The notes below the pieces were generated by a model, which worked only from the letters and a program-made list of their open reading frames with translations, did not search any database and was not told where the DNA came from. Position numbers and translations under genes: made by a program. A stretch of 16,270 nt of DNA from Lachnospiraceae bacterium (GTDB taxonomy: Bacteria; Bacillota; Clostridia; Lachnospirales; Lachnospiraceae), in the NCBI GenBank assembly GCA_016293925.1, contig JAEDCX010000058.1:1-16270 (forward strand). Direction: 5' to 3'. The number at the start of each line of letters is the position of its first letter. The first letter of the stretch is position 1. Below are positions 7,469-15,098 of this stretch, piece after piece.

Positions 7469-9979
7469 TTACTCTGACCGCAACGCTTCTACAGGATTCC
7501 TCCTTGCTGCAAATCTGGAAGGAATCAGGCCGGCAATAAATGTTAAGAACATACTGATCAGCACCAGAATCAAACCACCCACCGGCGGAAGTGCCGCCAA
7601 TCCTGAGATTCCGGACAGATGGCGGATAATCAGATTGATCGGAATCAACAGCAATAACGTTACCCCGATACCGATTGCACCTGCCACAAGTCCCACCAGC
7701 AGTGTCTCAGCATTGAATACCCGGGAGATATCTCTCTTGGAAGCACCGATGCTTCGAAGGATACCGATTTCCTTGGTTCTCTCCAGTACGGAAATATATG
7801 TGATAATACCGATCATAATTGAGGATACTACCAGCGAAATTGACACGAACGCAATCAAAACATAACTGATTACATTCACGATCGTGGTGACACTGCTCAT
7901 CAAGGTACCAACCATATCCGTATAGTTCAGGACCTTATCTTCTTCCCCGTCGGCCTTCACACGATTGTTGTATGCCTCAATCACATCCACAATACTGTCT
8001 TTGGTGTCAAAACTCTTCGGATAGATGCTGACAGAGGACGGGTGATCCAAATCCACGATGCCCAGTTTCAATGCAACCATATCATAGGTATTCACCACAT
8101 TATTCATGGAGAATTCTTCTCCGGTCAATACATTATGCTGCATATCTGCCAGCTGCTCCTGCACAATCTGCCTTTTCTGCGTCTCTCCTACTACAAATTC
8201 GGTCAGTTCCTTCGTATAACCGATTGCACCGCCGATAGAGGTAGCAACCGCATTCTCCGTCGGACGCAGAACACCGACAATCTTCAGTTCAACCGCATCC
8301 TGCAGCAAACCGGCAATGTATGCGGGGTCGTCGGACCGATCCATCCATACACCCTCCTGCTTCTCATAGTAGTCGGCACTCAGGATAAGTTTATATGTAA
8401 CCTTCAGGATATCTTCGAAGCTGAACCGTGTCTGCTCAACCGTATCCGTTTGCTGAGACTGCTGCATGAATGCATTTTGCATCAGCGCAATCAATTCTCT
8501 GTCATCCAGCAGACCAAGGCTGTACAATACATAGTCACTGATCTCATTGTTATCATCTACCACCAGCACCAGCTCATTATACGCCTGTGGCCATCTTCCG
8601 GCAATGACATCATATTGATCCTCCAGAAGCGTCTGATTGCCCAGCATCTCACTCCAGACATTATAATTCATCATCATATTGGCACCTGCTCCCTCCATTC
8701 CCATGCCTTCAAATATGTTGGAGAGCAGTTCGCTCGGGTTCACCCGTCTCGGTCCTGCGCTGACATCTGACTTGTAGACGTTCAGATCCATATTATAGCT
8801 GTATTTGATATCATTTACGTAACCCTTCAACGGTGCTTCGTCCGATTCCAGATACTGCTTAAAAGAATACAGATCATTCTTCTGTATCTTGGTAGACATG
8901 GCTAAGATCATATCCACCATAATGTCGTTGGAATAGACCGCATCCAGCTCATGCGCCCCATCCTCGTGGGAATCCCCCATCATCGCAGTCATCATCGCGG
9001 TCATGTCAACGGCGTTCTCCTGAATCACCACCGGATAGGATGACAACGTGTCTTCCTCCACTTTATCAATATAGTTCTGCACGCCATTCGAAACAGACAA
9101 AATCAGTGCAATTCCGATAATTCCGATGCTTCCCGCGAAGGCAGTCATAAACGTACGGCCCTTTTTGGTCATCAGATTATTCATGGACAATGAAAATGCT
9201 GTCAGAAAAGACATGGAAGTCTTCTTTTTGCGTCCCTTATTGGTACGTTTTTCCTTGGATTTGTTCTGTTTTATTTCCAGATCCGTCCGGATCTGTTCGT
9301 CGGAATACGGATTCGTATCATCTACAATCTTACCGTCCTTCAAACGGATGATACGATTCGCATACTGGTCTGCGAGTTCCGGATTATGCGTCACCATGAT
9401 GATCAGCCGGTCCTTGGCGATTTCTTTCAGAATATCCATGATCATGACACTGGTTTCGGAATCCAATGCACCGGTGGGCTCATCTGCCAGAAGAATATCA
9501 GGATCATTGATCAACGCCCTGGCAATCGCCACACGCTGCATCTGTCCGCCGGACATCTGGTTCGGTTTCTTATGCATCTGGTCTTCCAGACCCACTTTAC
9601 GAAGCACTTCCTTCGCCCTGCGTCTTCTCTCCGCTTTGGATACGCCAGAGAGCGTAAGCGCCAGTTCTACATTGGACAATACTGTCTGGTGTGGAATCAG
9701 ATTATAACTCTGGAATACAAAACCGATGGAATGATTCCGATATGTGTCCCAATCCCTTGCTTTATATTTCTTGGTTGACTTTCCGTTGATGATCAGATCT
9801 CCGGTATCATACTGATCTAATCCGCCCACAATATTCAGCAGCGTTGTTTTACCGGAACCACTGGGACCCAGAATCGCCGCGAACTCACATTCCCGGAAAT
9901 TCAGCGAAACACCGTCCAGGGCATTCTGTGTAAAATCCCCTGTGGTATATGTCTTCCTAATGTCTTTTACCTGTAACAT
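7469..9979 (-). CDS. ABC transporter ATPase-permease fusion (MacB/FtsX type)
   Basis: An 836-residue fusion of an ABC ATPase and an FtsX-like permease. The ATPase (about 1-225) has Walker A GPSGSGKTT (38-46), Q-loop Gln90, signature MSGGQ (142-146), Walker B ILLADEP (162-168) and the H-loop His198. A basic linker (about 238-253) leads to the first membrane helix (about 279-298), then a large extracytoplasmic domain (about 300-685), then three membrane helices in the last 150 residues with the FtsX-typical RTKEIGILRSIGAS segment. Such fusions belong to the LolD/MacB mechanotransmission type, handling lipoproteins, peptides or antibiotics rather than small solutes; the substrate is not readable. 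All ATPase motifs are intact. ATG 9979 follows AGGAG. The extracellular domain has several methionine-rich stretches. Confidence 0.93.
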   Translation of the reverse strand: MLQVKDIRKTYTTGDFTQNALDGVSLNFRECEFAAILGPSGSGKTTLLNIVGGLDQYDTGDLIINGKSTKKYKARDWDTYRNHSIGFVFQSYNLIPHQTVLSNVELALTLSGVSKAERRRRAKEVLRKVGLEDQMHKKPNQMSGGQMQRVAIARALINDPDILLADEPTGALDSETSVMIMDILKEIAKDRLIIMVTHNPELADQYANRIIRLKDGKIVDDTNPYSDEQIRTDLEIKQNKSKEKRTNKGRKKKTSMSFLTAFSLSMNNLMTKKGRTFMTAFAGSIGIIGIALILSVSNGVQNYIDKVEEDTLSSYPVVIQENAVDMTAMMTAMMGDSHEDGAHELDAVYSNDIMVDMILAMSTKIQKNDLYSFKQYLESDEAPLKGYVNDIKYSYNMDLNVYKSDVSAGPRRVNPSELLSNIFEGMGMEGAGANMMMNYNVWSEMLGNQTLLEDQYDVIAGRWPQAYNELVLVVDDNNEISDYVLYSLGLLDDRELIALMQNAFMQQSQQTDTVEQTRFSFEDILKVTYKLILSADYYEKQEGVWMDRSDDPAYIAGLLQDAVELKIVGVLRPTENAVATSIGGAIGYTKELTEFVVGETQKRQIVQEQLADMQHNVLTGEEFSMNNVVNTYDMVALKLGIVDLDHPSSVSIYPKSFDTKDSIVDVIEAYNNRVKADGEEDKVLNYTDMVGTLMSSVTTIVNVISYVLIAFVSISLVVSSIMIGIITYISVLERTKEIGILRSIGASKRDISRVFNAETLLVGLVAGAIGIGVTLLLLIPINLIIRHLSGISGLAALPPVGGLILVLISMFLTFIAGLIPSRFAARRNPVEALRSE

Positions 9980-10022
9980 ATGATTTCTCCTGACTGTGTA
10001 CTCAAATTCGTTACCGTCTGCT

Positions 10023-10028
10023 ATTATA
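10023..10028 (-). promoter_or_regulatory. Probable -10 element of the ABC fusion gene
   Basis: A consensus TATAAT lies on the minus strand 44 nt before the ABC start codon. No good -35 is seen 16-18 nt upstream. The following sequence, GCAGACGGTAACGA, recurs with one difference upstream of the YARHG promoter. Confidence 0.4.
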
Positions 10029-10068
10029 ACGCAGCCCGAAGCGGATTCCTATTAAAAAAAACTAAAAT

Positions 10069-12156
10069 TTATATCAAATGTAAAATTTTGGTATTGCCAT
10101 CGGACACGTGCACCTGACCGTCCTCATCCGTCTCGATGGACACCCATTTGCCCGGGGCTGTATAATCTTTGTCCAAGCCGTTATCCCGGTACAGGGTATA
10201 CCGGATCGGCTCCGATGCATAACACATGAGGCACAGGGAATCGGCTTTGAGTACCGAATCAATATTCACCGGCTGTTCGCCCTCCGCAAACCAAGTACAC
10301 GGAATCATTCCGTTCTGACGTACGAAAACCAGTACTTCCTCCAGCTCGCAGTTGACATAATGATGTCCCTGCGAAAGCATTTCGGTATCATACTCATGCA
10401 CGCTCCGGAATCGGTACAGCTTCATCGGTTCCGGAAGATACACATACCTTCCCCTGGCATTCTGCTCATACACGGGAGCGATCATCATGGATTGTCCTAC
10501 GAACAGTTGGTCTTCCACCCTGCATGCCATCTCGTCCCCGGGATACAGAAACGCCAACGGGTAGAAATACATCTCCCCCTGCAGAGCCGCACGCATAAAC
10601 TCACTATACAGATAGGGCAGGAACAGGTAACGCAATCCGATGATATGCGCAAATATCTCCGGTCTGCTGAAGGCGTAGCCCTCCTGGCAAACGGTTCCCA
10701 GAGAACTGTGATTTCTCATCAGTGGCGTAAACAGTCCCCATTCCGTAAAACGGATCACCAGATCCTCCGATGCATTGCTTCCGAATCCGCCGATATCCGA
10801 ACCCACAAACAAAAATCCACACATGTTCAGTCCCACCATCTGATGCATTGACAGCAGGATATGGGACCACCAGGACTGATTATCGCCTGTCCAGATCCCC
10901 CCGTACCGGTGCATCCCGACATAGGATGACCGGGAGAACAGCAGTATTCTCTGATCCGGTCTGAGCCTGTCAAATGCTTCACCTGCGGCTCTTGTCATGT
11001 TGTATCCATACAGATTGTGCACACGGTCATGACGTACCAGAGTCCCGTTCATATTGTGATAAAACAGGGTATAATCCTCCTGATTGTTCTGCAATGCCGG
11101 TCCCAGTCCCACGAATCGCCAGAATTCCTGCAGATCCATGTCTGTATTGCGGAAAGATTTCAATTGCTCAAAGGTATCCAGCAATCTGTCCTCTGTATAG
11201 AAAATCGCCGGCTCATTCATATCATTCCAGAAACCGTCAATCCCCTGATCCATCAGGGGCTGATAACTGTTTCCAAACCATTCCCGCGCTTCAGGATTCA
11301 ATACATCCGGGAAATGTGTTTTCCCCGGCCATACGCCCACCACCAGTTCATTGCCATCCTCTTTGCGGCAGAAATATCCTTTTTCCAGTCCCTCTTCGTA
11401 TGTCCGGTAGCCAGGTTCCATCTTCACACCAGCATCGATAATCGGCACCAGATGGATTCCCTGCTGCTTCATCTCACTGACGATTACGGCAAACTCCGGG
11501 AAACGTTCTTCCGACACTGTGAAATCCATATATTTTTCCATATAGTCAATATCCAGATAGATCGCATCCAGCGGAATATGATTCTCCCTGTGCCGCCTCA
11601 AAACTTCCCGAACACTTTCGACATCCGGATAGCTCCAGCGACTCTGTCCATATCCCATCCCCCACAGCGGCGGTATATAGCTTCTTCCGATGATCCTGCG
11701 GAATTGCCGGACGATATCCAATATATCTTCTCCGTCAATCACATACAGATTGGCAGACCCGCTGTCCACCCGAATCTCAAGCCGGTCCAATACGGTAAAT
11801 CCGATATCAAAACTGACGCGACCGGGATCATCTACAAACAGTCCCTGGCATACGCCCCCTTGTATGACCAGAAAATTGTGAGCACCATACAGCGACTCCT
11901 TGTCCTCTGTATGAATCGGATCATCAGTATTCCAGCTGACATAGCGAAATCCTCTTTTGTTGATGCCACGCATACTCTCTCCGAGACCGTAGATCCGCTC
12001 ACCGGGTTCCATGCAATGCGTCAGTGTGAGCGTCTCTGCCTGCACAACCTGCCACTGATCCGGGAACGATGTGCCCCCCTGCAGTACTTCGATTCCCACC
12101 TGGTCAATCACTGCCTCCGTCTCTATCGGTTCTCCAAATACAAATTTTCTGACCAT
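10069..12156 (-). CDS. Glycoside hydrolase family 31 alpha-glycosidase
   Basis: A 695-residue GH31 enzyme, most likely an alpha-glucosidase or related alpha-glycosidase. The N-terminal beta domain (about 1-165) precedes the (beta/alpha)8 barrel, which opens with WGMGYGQSRWSYPD and LDAIYLDIDYM. The catalytic nucleophile is Asp312 in WNDMNEP and the acid/base is Asp425 in WTGDN. The GSDIGGF segment and the FTPLMRNHS loop are also characteristic. C-terminal beta domains complete the chain. There is no signal peptide, so it is probably cytoplasmic and acts on imported oligosaccharides. Exact substrate (maltose, isomaltose, xyloside) cannot be read. ATG 12156 follows GGAGG at 5 nt; the frame is open upstream into rplT but that part is a shadow. 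It begins 39 nt after the terminator of the infC operon, with no convincing promoter of its own. Confidence 0.95.
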   Translation of the reverse strand: MVRKFVFGEPIETEAVIDQVGIEVLQGGTSFPDQWQVVQAETLTLTHCMEPGERIYGLGESMRGINKRGFRYVSWNTDDPIHTEDKESLYGAHNFLVIQGGVCQGLFVDDPGRVSFDIGFTVLDRLEIRVDSGSANLYVIDGEDILDIVRQFRRIIGRSYIPPLWGMGYGQSRWSYPDVESVREVLRRHRENHIPLDAIYLDIDYMEKYMDFTVSEERFPEFAVIVSEMKQQGIHLVPIIDAGVKMEPGYRTYEEGLEKGYFCRKEDGNELVVGVWPGKTHFPDVLNPEAREWFGNSYQPLMDQGIDGFWNDMNEPAIFYTEDRLLDTFEQLKSFRNTDMDLQEFWRFVGLGPALQNNQEDYTLFYHNMNGTLVRHDRVHNLYGYNMTRAAGEAFDRLRPDQRILLFSRSSYVGMHRYGGIWTGDNQSWWSHILLSMHQMVGLNMCGFLFVGSDIGGFGSNASEDLVIRFTEWGLFTPLMRNHSSLGTVCQEGYAFSRPEIFAHIIGLRYLFLPYLYSEFMRAALQGEMYFYPLAFLYPGDEMACRVEDQLFVGQSMMIAPVYEQNARGRYVYLPEPMKLYRFRSVHEYDTEMLSQGHHYVNCELEEVLVFVRQNGMIPCTWFAEGEQPVNIDSVLKADSLCLMCYASEPIRYTLYRDNGLDKDYTAPGKWVSIETDEDGQVHVSDGNTKILHLI

Positions 12157-12196
12157 AAATACCTCCGTTTGATCATTATCGACATCTCTTTTATAA

Positions 12197-12226
12197 CCAA
12201 AAGAGCACACCCTAGGATGTGCTCTT
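12197..12226 (-). terminator. Terminator of the infC-rpmI-rplT operon
   Basis: A 9-bp stem, AAGAGCACA (12201-12209) with TGTGCTCTT (12218-12226), has an 8-nt loop and is followed on the minus strand by a short run of four T that merges with the stem. It lies 36 nt past the rplT stop. The T-run is short, so some read-through into the GH31 gene is plausible. Confidence 0.75.
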
Positions 12227-12262
12227 CTCGCAGGATTCTCTGAAATCCGGCAACCTGTTTTC

Positions 12263-12619
12263 TTATGCAATCTTACTCTTTGCAAGTTCTGCAAGAGTCT
12301 TAAATCCATCTGCATCTGCAACTGCCATCTCGGCAAGCATCTTTCTGTTCATATCAACGCCTGCAAGTTTGAGTCCGTACATGAATTTGCTGTAGGACAA
12401 ACCGTTCATTCTTGCAGCCGCATTGATACGTGCAATCCATAACTGTCTGAACTGACGCTTTCTCTCTTTTCTGCCTGCATAAGAGGAAGTCAAAGCTCTC
12501 ATGACTGACTGCTTTGCGATTCTGTACTGATTGGAACGAGCTCCTCTGTATCCTTTCGCAAGTTTCAATACTCTATTATGTTTCTTCTTTGCGTTTAATC
12601 CGCCCTTCACTCTAGCCAT
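12263..12619 (-). CDS. rplT: Ribosomal protein L20
   Basis: A 118-residue large-subunit protein that binds 23S rRNA early in 50S assembly. The N terminus (MARVKGGLNAKKKHNRVLKL, then AKGYRGARSNQYR) and the segment RKRQFRQLWIARINAAAR are diagnostic, and the length is standard. It is last in infC-rpmI-rplT, 22 nt after rpmI, with a strong AAGGAGG ribosome binding site. In Bacillota, L20 represses this operon through the leader; a candidate leader lies upstream of infC. It differs from the commoner ARKRHKK start by NAKKKHNR, a minor variation. Confidence 0.99.
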   Translation of the reverse strand: MARVKGGLNAKKKHNRVLKLAKGYRGARSNQYRIAKQSVMRALTSSYAGRKERKRQFRQLWIARINAAARMNGLSYSKFMYGLKLAGVDMNRKMLAEMAVADADGFKTLAELAKSKIA

Positions 12620-12641
12620 CTCAAATACTCCTCCTTACGCA

Positions 12642-12839
12642 TTAGATATATGGTAAAATCTTCTTCATTACCTTAACATTAGTAGCGTCCGTCATTACAG
12701 CTTTTCTCAGATTTCTCTTTGTCTTGGCAGACTTCTTGGTTAAGATATGTCTCTTATAAGCCTTATTTCTCTTCAATTTACCGGTTCCTGTTACTTTGAA
12801 ACGTTTTGCAGCAGCTCTGCTTGTTTTCATTTTTGGCAT
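12642..12839 (-). CDS. rpmI: Ribosomal protein L35
   Basis: A 65-residue, highly basic large-subunit protein. It begins MPKMKTSRAAAKRFKVTGTG and contains the K/R-rich segment with HILTKKSAKTKRNLR typical of L35, at the usual length. It follows infC by 37 nt and precedes rplT by 22 nt, in the conserved operon order, with AGGAGG upstream of the ATG. Confidence 0.99.
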   Translation of the reverse strand: MPKMKTSRAAAKRFKVTGTGKLKRNKAYKRHILTKKSAKTKRNLRKAVMTDATNVKVMKKILPYI

Positions 12840-12876
12840 TTCTTTATCCTCCTAAATCATTCTTCACTTGTTCAGA

Positions 12877-13383
12877 TTATCGCTTCTCGACCAAGAACAT
12901 CGTCATAGTCCTGCCTTCAATCTTCGGTGCTTTCTCAACAACACAAATATCCGCAAGGGCTTCGGCAAAATCATCCAGAATATGTTTGCTGTTTGCCATA
13001 TGCGCCATCTCACGGCCTCTGAACCGAAGGGTAATCTTTACCCTGTCGCCTTTGGACAGAAACTTTTTAGCAGCATTTATTTTCGTGTTCAGATCATTCG
13101 TATCAATATTGGGCGTAAGACGGATCTCTTTGATCTCAACAACCTTCTGTTTCTTCTTTGCCTCTTTTTCTTTACGGAGTTGTTCGTATTTGTACTTGCC
13201 GTAATCAACAATTCTGCATACAGGTGGTTTTGCCGTAGGAACGATCTTCACCAGATCCACTCCTGCATCCTCAGCCAGTTTCATCGCTTCCTTGGGAGTC
13301 ATGATACCCAGCTGCTCTCCGTCCTCTCCGATTACTCGGATCTCTTTGTCCTTAATCTGTTCATTAATCAATAATTCGCTAAT
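12877..13383 (-). CDS. infC: Translation initiation factor IF-3, apparent ATT start
   Basis: IF-3 binds the 30S subunit, prevents premature 50S joining and checks the initiator tRNA-start codon match. The protein (168 residues) has the N domain (from LLINEQIKDKEIRVIGEDGE, including PPVCRIVDYGKYKYEQ), a lysine-rich linker, and the C domain ending near GRTMTMFLVEKR. The start is placed at ATT 13383: GGAGGTG (13391-13397) lies 7 nt upstream, no ATG occurs at the conserved N terminus, and the reading frame further up looks non-coding. Rare AUU starts for infC are known in other bacteria and permit autoregulation, since IF-3 disfavours non-canonical starts. First gene of infC-rpmI-rplT. Confidence 0.95.
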   Translation of the reverse strand: MSELLINEQIKDKEIRVIGEDGEQLGIMTPKEAMKLAEDAGVDLVKIVPTAKPPVCRIVDYGKYKYEQLRKEKEAKKKQKVVEIKEIRLTPNIDTNDLNTKINAAKKFLSKGDRVKITLRFRGREMAHMANSKHILDDFAEALADICVVEKAPKIEGRTMTMFLVEKR

Positions 13384-13582
13384 AGTGTGACACCTCCGTC
13401 CGACGCTTGCATATATGAGTTCGCAACAAAAAATGGATAGACAGACTATCCACCGTTCACACACCGAATCTACACCGACACGCCCGTATCGATCCATCGG
13501 AAACTATGAACACCTATCAGCGCAATTGCCATAGGGTGAGAGTGAATACTCTGCTTGGTTGTTATGTAGCTTCTCAGCACAC
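13384..13582 (-). promoter_or_regulatory. infC operon leader with attenuator (L20-leader-like)
   Basis: The infC transcript should begin near 13582 and run about 200 nt before the ATT start. The leader contains an intrinsic terminator shape at 13428-13453: GTGGATAG pairs with CTATCCAT around a 5-nt loop and is followed by a T-run on the minus strand. This matches the transcription-attenuation arrangement known for L20 control of this operon in Bacillota. I have not matched the leader base by base to the L20-leader family, so the class is inferred from position and architecture. Confidence 0.6.
13428..13453 (-). terminator. Leader terminator upstream of infC
   Basis: Stem GGATAG/CTATCC (13446-13451 with 13435-13440), extendable by two pairs including one G-U, has loop TCTGT. 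It is followed by T6 (13433-13428). It sits 45 nt before the infC ATT start and after the predicted promoter, so it should act as an attenuator rather than as an end-of-operon signal. Confidence 0.7.
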
Positions 13583-13588
13583 TCAGAT

Positions 13589-13617
13589 AATATACCACAC
13601 TATCTTTCCTGCGTCAA
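13589..13617 (-). promoter_or_regulatory. Promoter of infC-rpmI-rplT
   Basis: Minus strand -35 TTGACG (13612-13617), 17-nt spacer, and -10 TATATT (13589-13594) preceded by TGG, an extended -10. It fits a strong housekeeping promoter. A tandem 29-bp repeat lies immediately upstream of the -35. Confidence 0.75.
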
Positions 13618-13621
13618 GCAT

Positions 13622-13684
13622 TGTTTCACAATCTTTCACCGGTTTTCTCCCGCTCTGTTTCCCTATCCTTCACCGGTTTTCTCC
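13622..13684 (-). repeat. Two 29-bp direct repeats upstream of the infC promoter
   Basis: Two near-identical 29-bp copies (13656-13684 and 13622-13650) match at 26 of 29 positions with a 34-bp period. Each begins GGAGAAAACCGGTGAA on the minus strand and ends GAAACA. The second copy ends 5 bp before the -35 box. Only two copies are present, so this is not CRISPR. Tandem regulator sites or a small duplication are the simplest readings. Confidence 0.85.
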
Positions 13685-13685
13685 A

Positions 13686-13717
13686 CCGGCGGATAGCGTA
13701 TACACGAAACCCGCCGG
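13686..13717 (-). repeat. GC-rich inverted repeat after the DUF1540 gene
   Basis: CCGGCGG (13686-13692) pairs with CCGCCGG (13711-13717) around an 18-nt loop containing GTATAC. It lies 28 bp past the DUF1540 stop and directly before the tandem repeats. It could be a 3'-end hairpin of the DUF1540 mRNA, but no T-run follows, so I do not call it an intrinsic terminator. Confidence 0.45.
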
Positions 13718-13744
13718 CAGAGCAATAGCAACCTTCATCATTCA

Positions 13745-14065
13745 TCAGTTTTTCGCTTCGGAGAATGACCCGCAGTATGTCTCTCCTCTGACGCATGCGT
13801 TATCACCCATAATATTCACATGGTCTGCTTTACATTTGTAATCCACATTGTAGATGCACCTGGTAGCCTCGCAATCAATACCGATCACATGACACGGATG
13901 CTCCATGCCGTTTCGGGCCGATCCTCGTCCCCTGTCGGAAAACGATTCACAACAGGTTTCATTTTTCTTCTCGGCATGCTTGCCACCCACCATAATATCG
14001 CCCTTGCTGCACAGACAGTCGCAGTTATAGACGCAGTTTTTCACGCCACATTTCAAATCTGCCAT
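13745..14065 (-). CDS. Two-module DUF1540 cysteine-rich protein
   Basis: A 106-residue protein made of two DUF1540 modules (about 4-43 and 60-104). Each has a cluster of cysteines early (C6, C11, C15, C17 and C19 in the first) and a closing T-x-C-x-S-F-type end (ETCCESF and ETYCGSF). DUF1540 is a small domain of unknown function, common in Clostridia, whose cysteine spacing suggests metal binding. The second module has fewer early cysteines. There is no signal peptide. ATG 14065 is chosen with GAGG at 9 nt; GTG 14080 is an alternative. The neighbouring metal transporter makes a metal-related role attractive, but that is only context. Its ribosome binding site lies inside an inverted repeat. 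Confidence 0.85.
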   Translation of the reverse strand: MADLKCGVKNCVYNCDCLCSKGDIMVGGKHAEKKNETCCESFSDRGRGSARNGMEHPCHVIGIDCEATRCIYNVDYKCKADHVNIMGDNACVRGETYCGSFSEAKN

Positions 14066-14070
14066 AATCC

Positions 14071-14097
14071 AATACCTCACTTTCCTACAGAGGTATT
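14071..14097 (-). promoter_or_regulatory. Inverted repeat covering the DUF1540 ribosome binding site
   Basis: AATACCTC (14071-14078) and GAGGTATT (14090-14097) form a perfect 8-bp inverted repeat with an 11-nt spacer. On the transcript the GAGG of the downstream arm is the DUF1540 Shine-Dalgarno, so the hairpin would hide it. As DNA, the dyad could equally be a regulator site next to the start. No clear promoter was found in 14098-14144. Confidence 0.45.
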
Positions 14098-14144
14098 ATG
14101 CCCGCAGTTGTCCGATTTATTCACGAATCATGTCAAATATGGTT

Positions 14145-15038
14145 TCACTCTTTTATGTAATCCGTTTTGGAAAGATTTGGATTGACATGAACCATACAAT
14201 GCTTCACAAGCGGGTATGTATTCTCAATCGCCAAATGGACATTCTCCGCAATCTCATGTGCCTCCGTCAGCTTCAATTCCCCGTCTGCACAGATTTCCAC
14301 ATCCACATAGATTTTGTTGCCAAACAGTCTTGTCTGCAGTTCATCGATCGCCTGTACACCTTCTACCTGCAGGATTGTGTTACGGATTGCGTCCACTGTC
14401 TCATCGTCACATGCCTTATCCACCATCTTGTCAATGGCATCCCGGAATATATCGATTGCCGCTTTTGCGACAAAAACGCAGATAATCAGACTTGCCACCG
14501 CATCCATAATCGGATAGCCACATCTTGCAAATGCAATACCCACCAACGCGCCAACGGACGATAATGCATCCGATCTGTGATGCCACGCATCTGCCATCAA
14601 TGCACCGGAATTGATTTTCTTCGCACTCGCCCTGGTATACCAGAACATCCACTCTTTGACCACAATAGATACCCCTGCCGCAATCAGTGCCATCATTCCC
14701 GGAATCACGATATTCTCGTAATCCCCGCTGATAATCTTATTGAGTCCGCCCCAGCCGATCATCACGCCGGTAGCAAACAGTACCACCGCAAGCAGAATGG
14801 AAGCCACGCATTCCATCCTCTCATGCCCATACTGATGTCCGCTATCCGATTGCCTGCCCGATATGGTAACACCGATCATCACGATAAAGGTCGAGAAAAC
14901 GTCTGACAGCGAATGAACCGCGTCACTGACCATGGCACCGGATGCACCTACGATACCGGCCACCAGTTTCCCTGCCGACAGCAGTACATTCACTGCAATA
15001 CTGATCATTGATACTCTGTACGTTACTTTTTTCTCCAT
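14145..15038 (-). CDS. Cation diffusion facilitator (CDF) metal exporter
   Basis: A 297-residue CDF transporter that exports divalent metal by proton antiport. The membrane domain (about 1-205) has six helices and the C-terminal cytoplasmic ferredoxin-like domain follows (about 210-290, with His261, His268, His280 and His284). The transport-site tetrad is H42-x3-D46 in helix 2 (HSLSD) and H153-x3-D157 in helix 5 (HHRSD). A His/Asp pair in each helix is typical of Zn/Co/Ni-handling rather than Mn-handling members. ATG 15038 follows AAGGA at 7 nt; the open frame upstream runs through the leader and is not coding. Its 5' leader resembles a NiCo-type riboswitch with terminator, which would make Co, Ni or Fe plausible substrates. 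Length and motifs are normal. Confidence 0.95.
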   Translation of the reverse strand: MEKKVTYRVSMISIAVNVLLSAGKLVAGIVGASGAMVSDAVHSLSDVFSTFIVMIGVTISGRQSDSGHQYGHERMECVASILLAVVLFATGVMIGWGGLNKIISGDYENIVIPGMMALIAAGVSIVVKEWMFWYTRASAKKINSGALMADAWHHRSDALSSVGALVGIAFARCGYPIMDAVASLIICVFVAKAAIDIFRDAIDKMVDKACDDETVDAIRNTILQVEGVQAIDELQTRLFGNKIYVDVEICADGELKLTEAHEIAENVHLAIENTYPLVKHCMVHVNPNLSKTDYIKE

Positions 15039-15098
15039 AGAATAATCCTTTCTGTGTAAACCATCGTTTTTGTTGTTTTCCGGCCCGCGAAACAGTAT

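Noticed and set aside
8042..8770. 242-codon plus-strand open frame opposite the ABC fusion
   Set aside because: It is antisense to the extracellular domain of a clear ABC transporter and has no domain or ribosome binding site of its own.
10060..10100. Intrinsic terminator at the end of the GH31 gene
   Set aside because: A T7 run is present, but the only possible stem (AAAATTT/AAATTTT) is A-T only and starts inside the coding region; too weak to call.
11017..12243. 408-codon plus-strand open frame opposite the GH31 gene
   Set aside because: The GH31 gene on the other strand is certain; the antisense product is His- and Ile-rich, typical of a shadow frame.
13384..13497. N-terminal extension of IF-3 up to 13497
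   Set aside because: The extra residues are not IF-3-like, overlap the leader terminator, and the strong ribosome binding site points to ATT 13383.
13622..13684. CRISPR array
   Set aside because: There are only two repeat copies with a 5-bp gap between them and no cas genes.
14131..14136. Perfect TTGACA as the -35 of a DUF1540 promoter
   Set aside because: No -10-like hexamer lies 16-18 nt downstream; the nearest TATAAT-like sequence (CATAAT) is 30 nt away.
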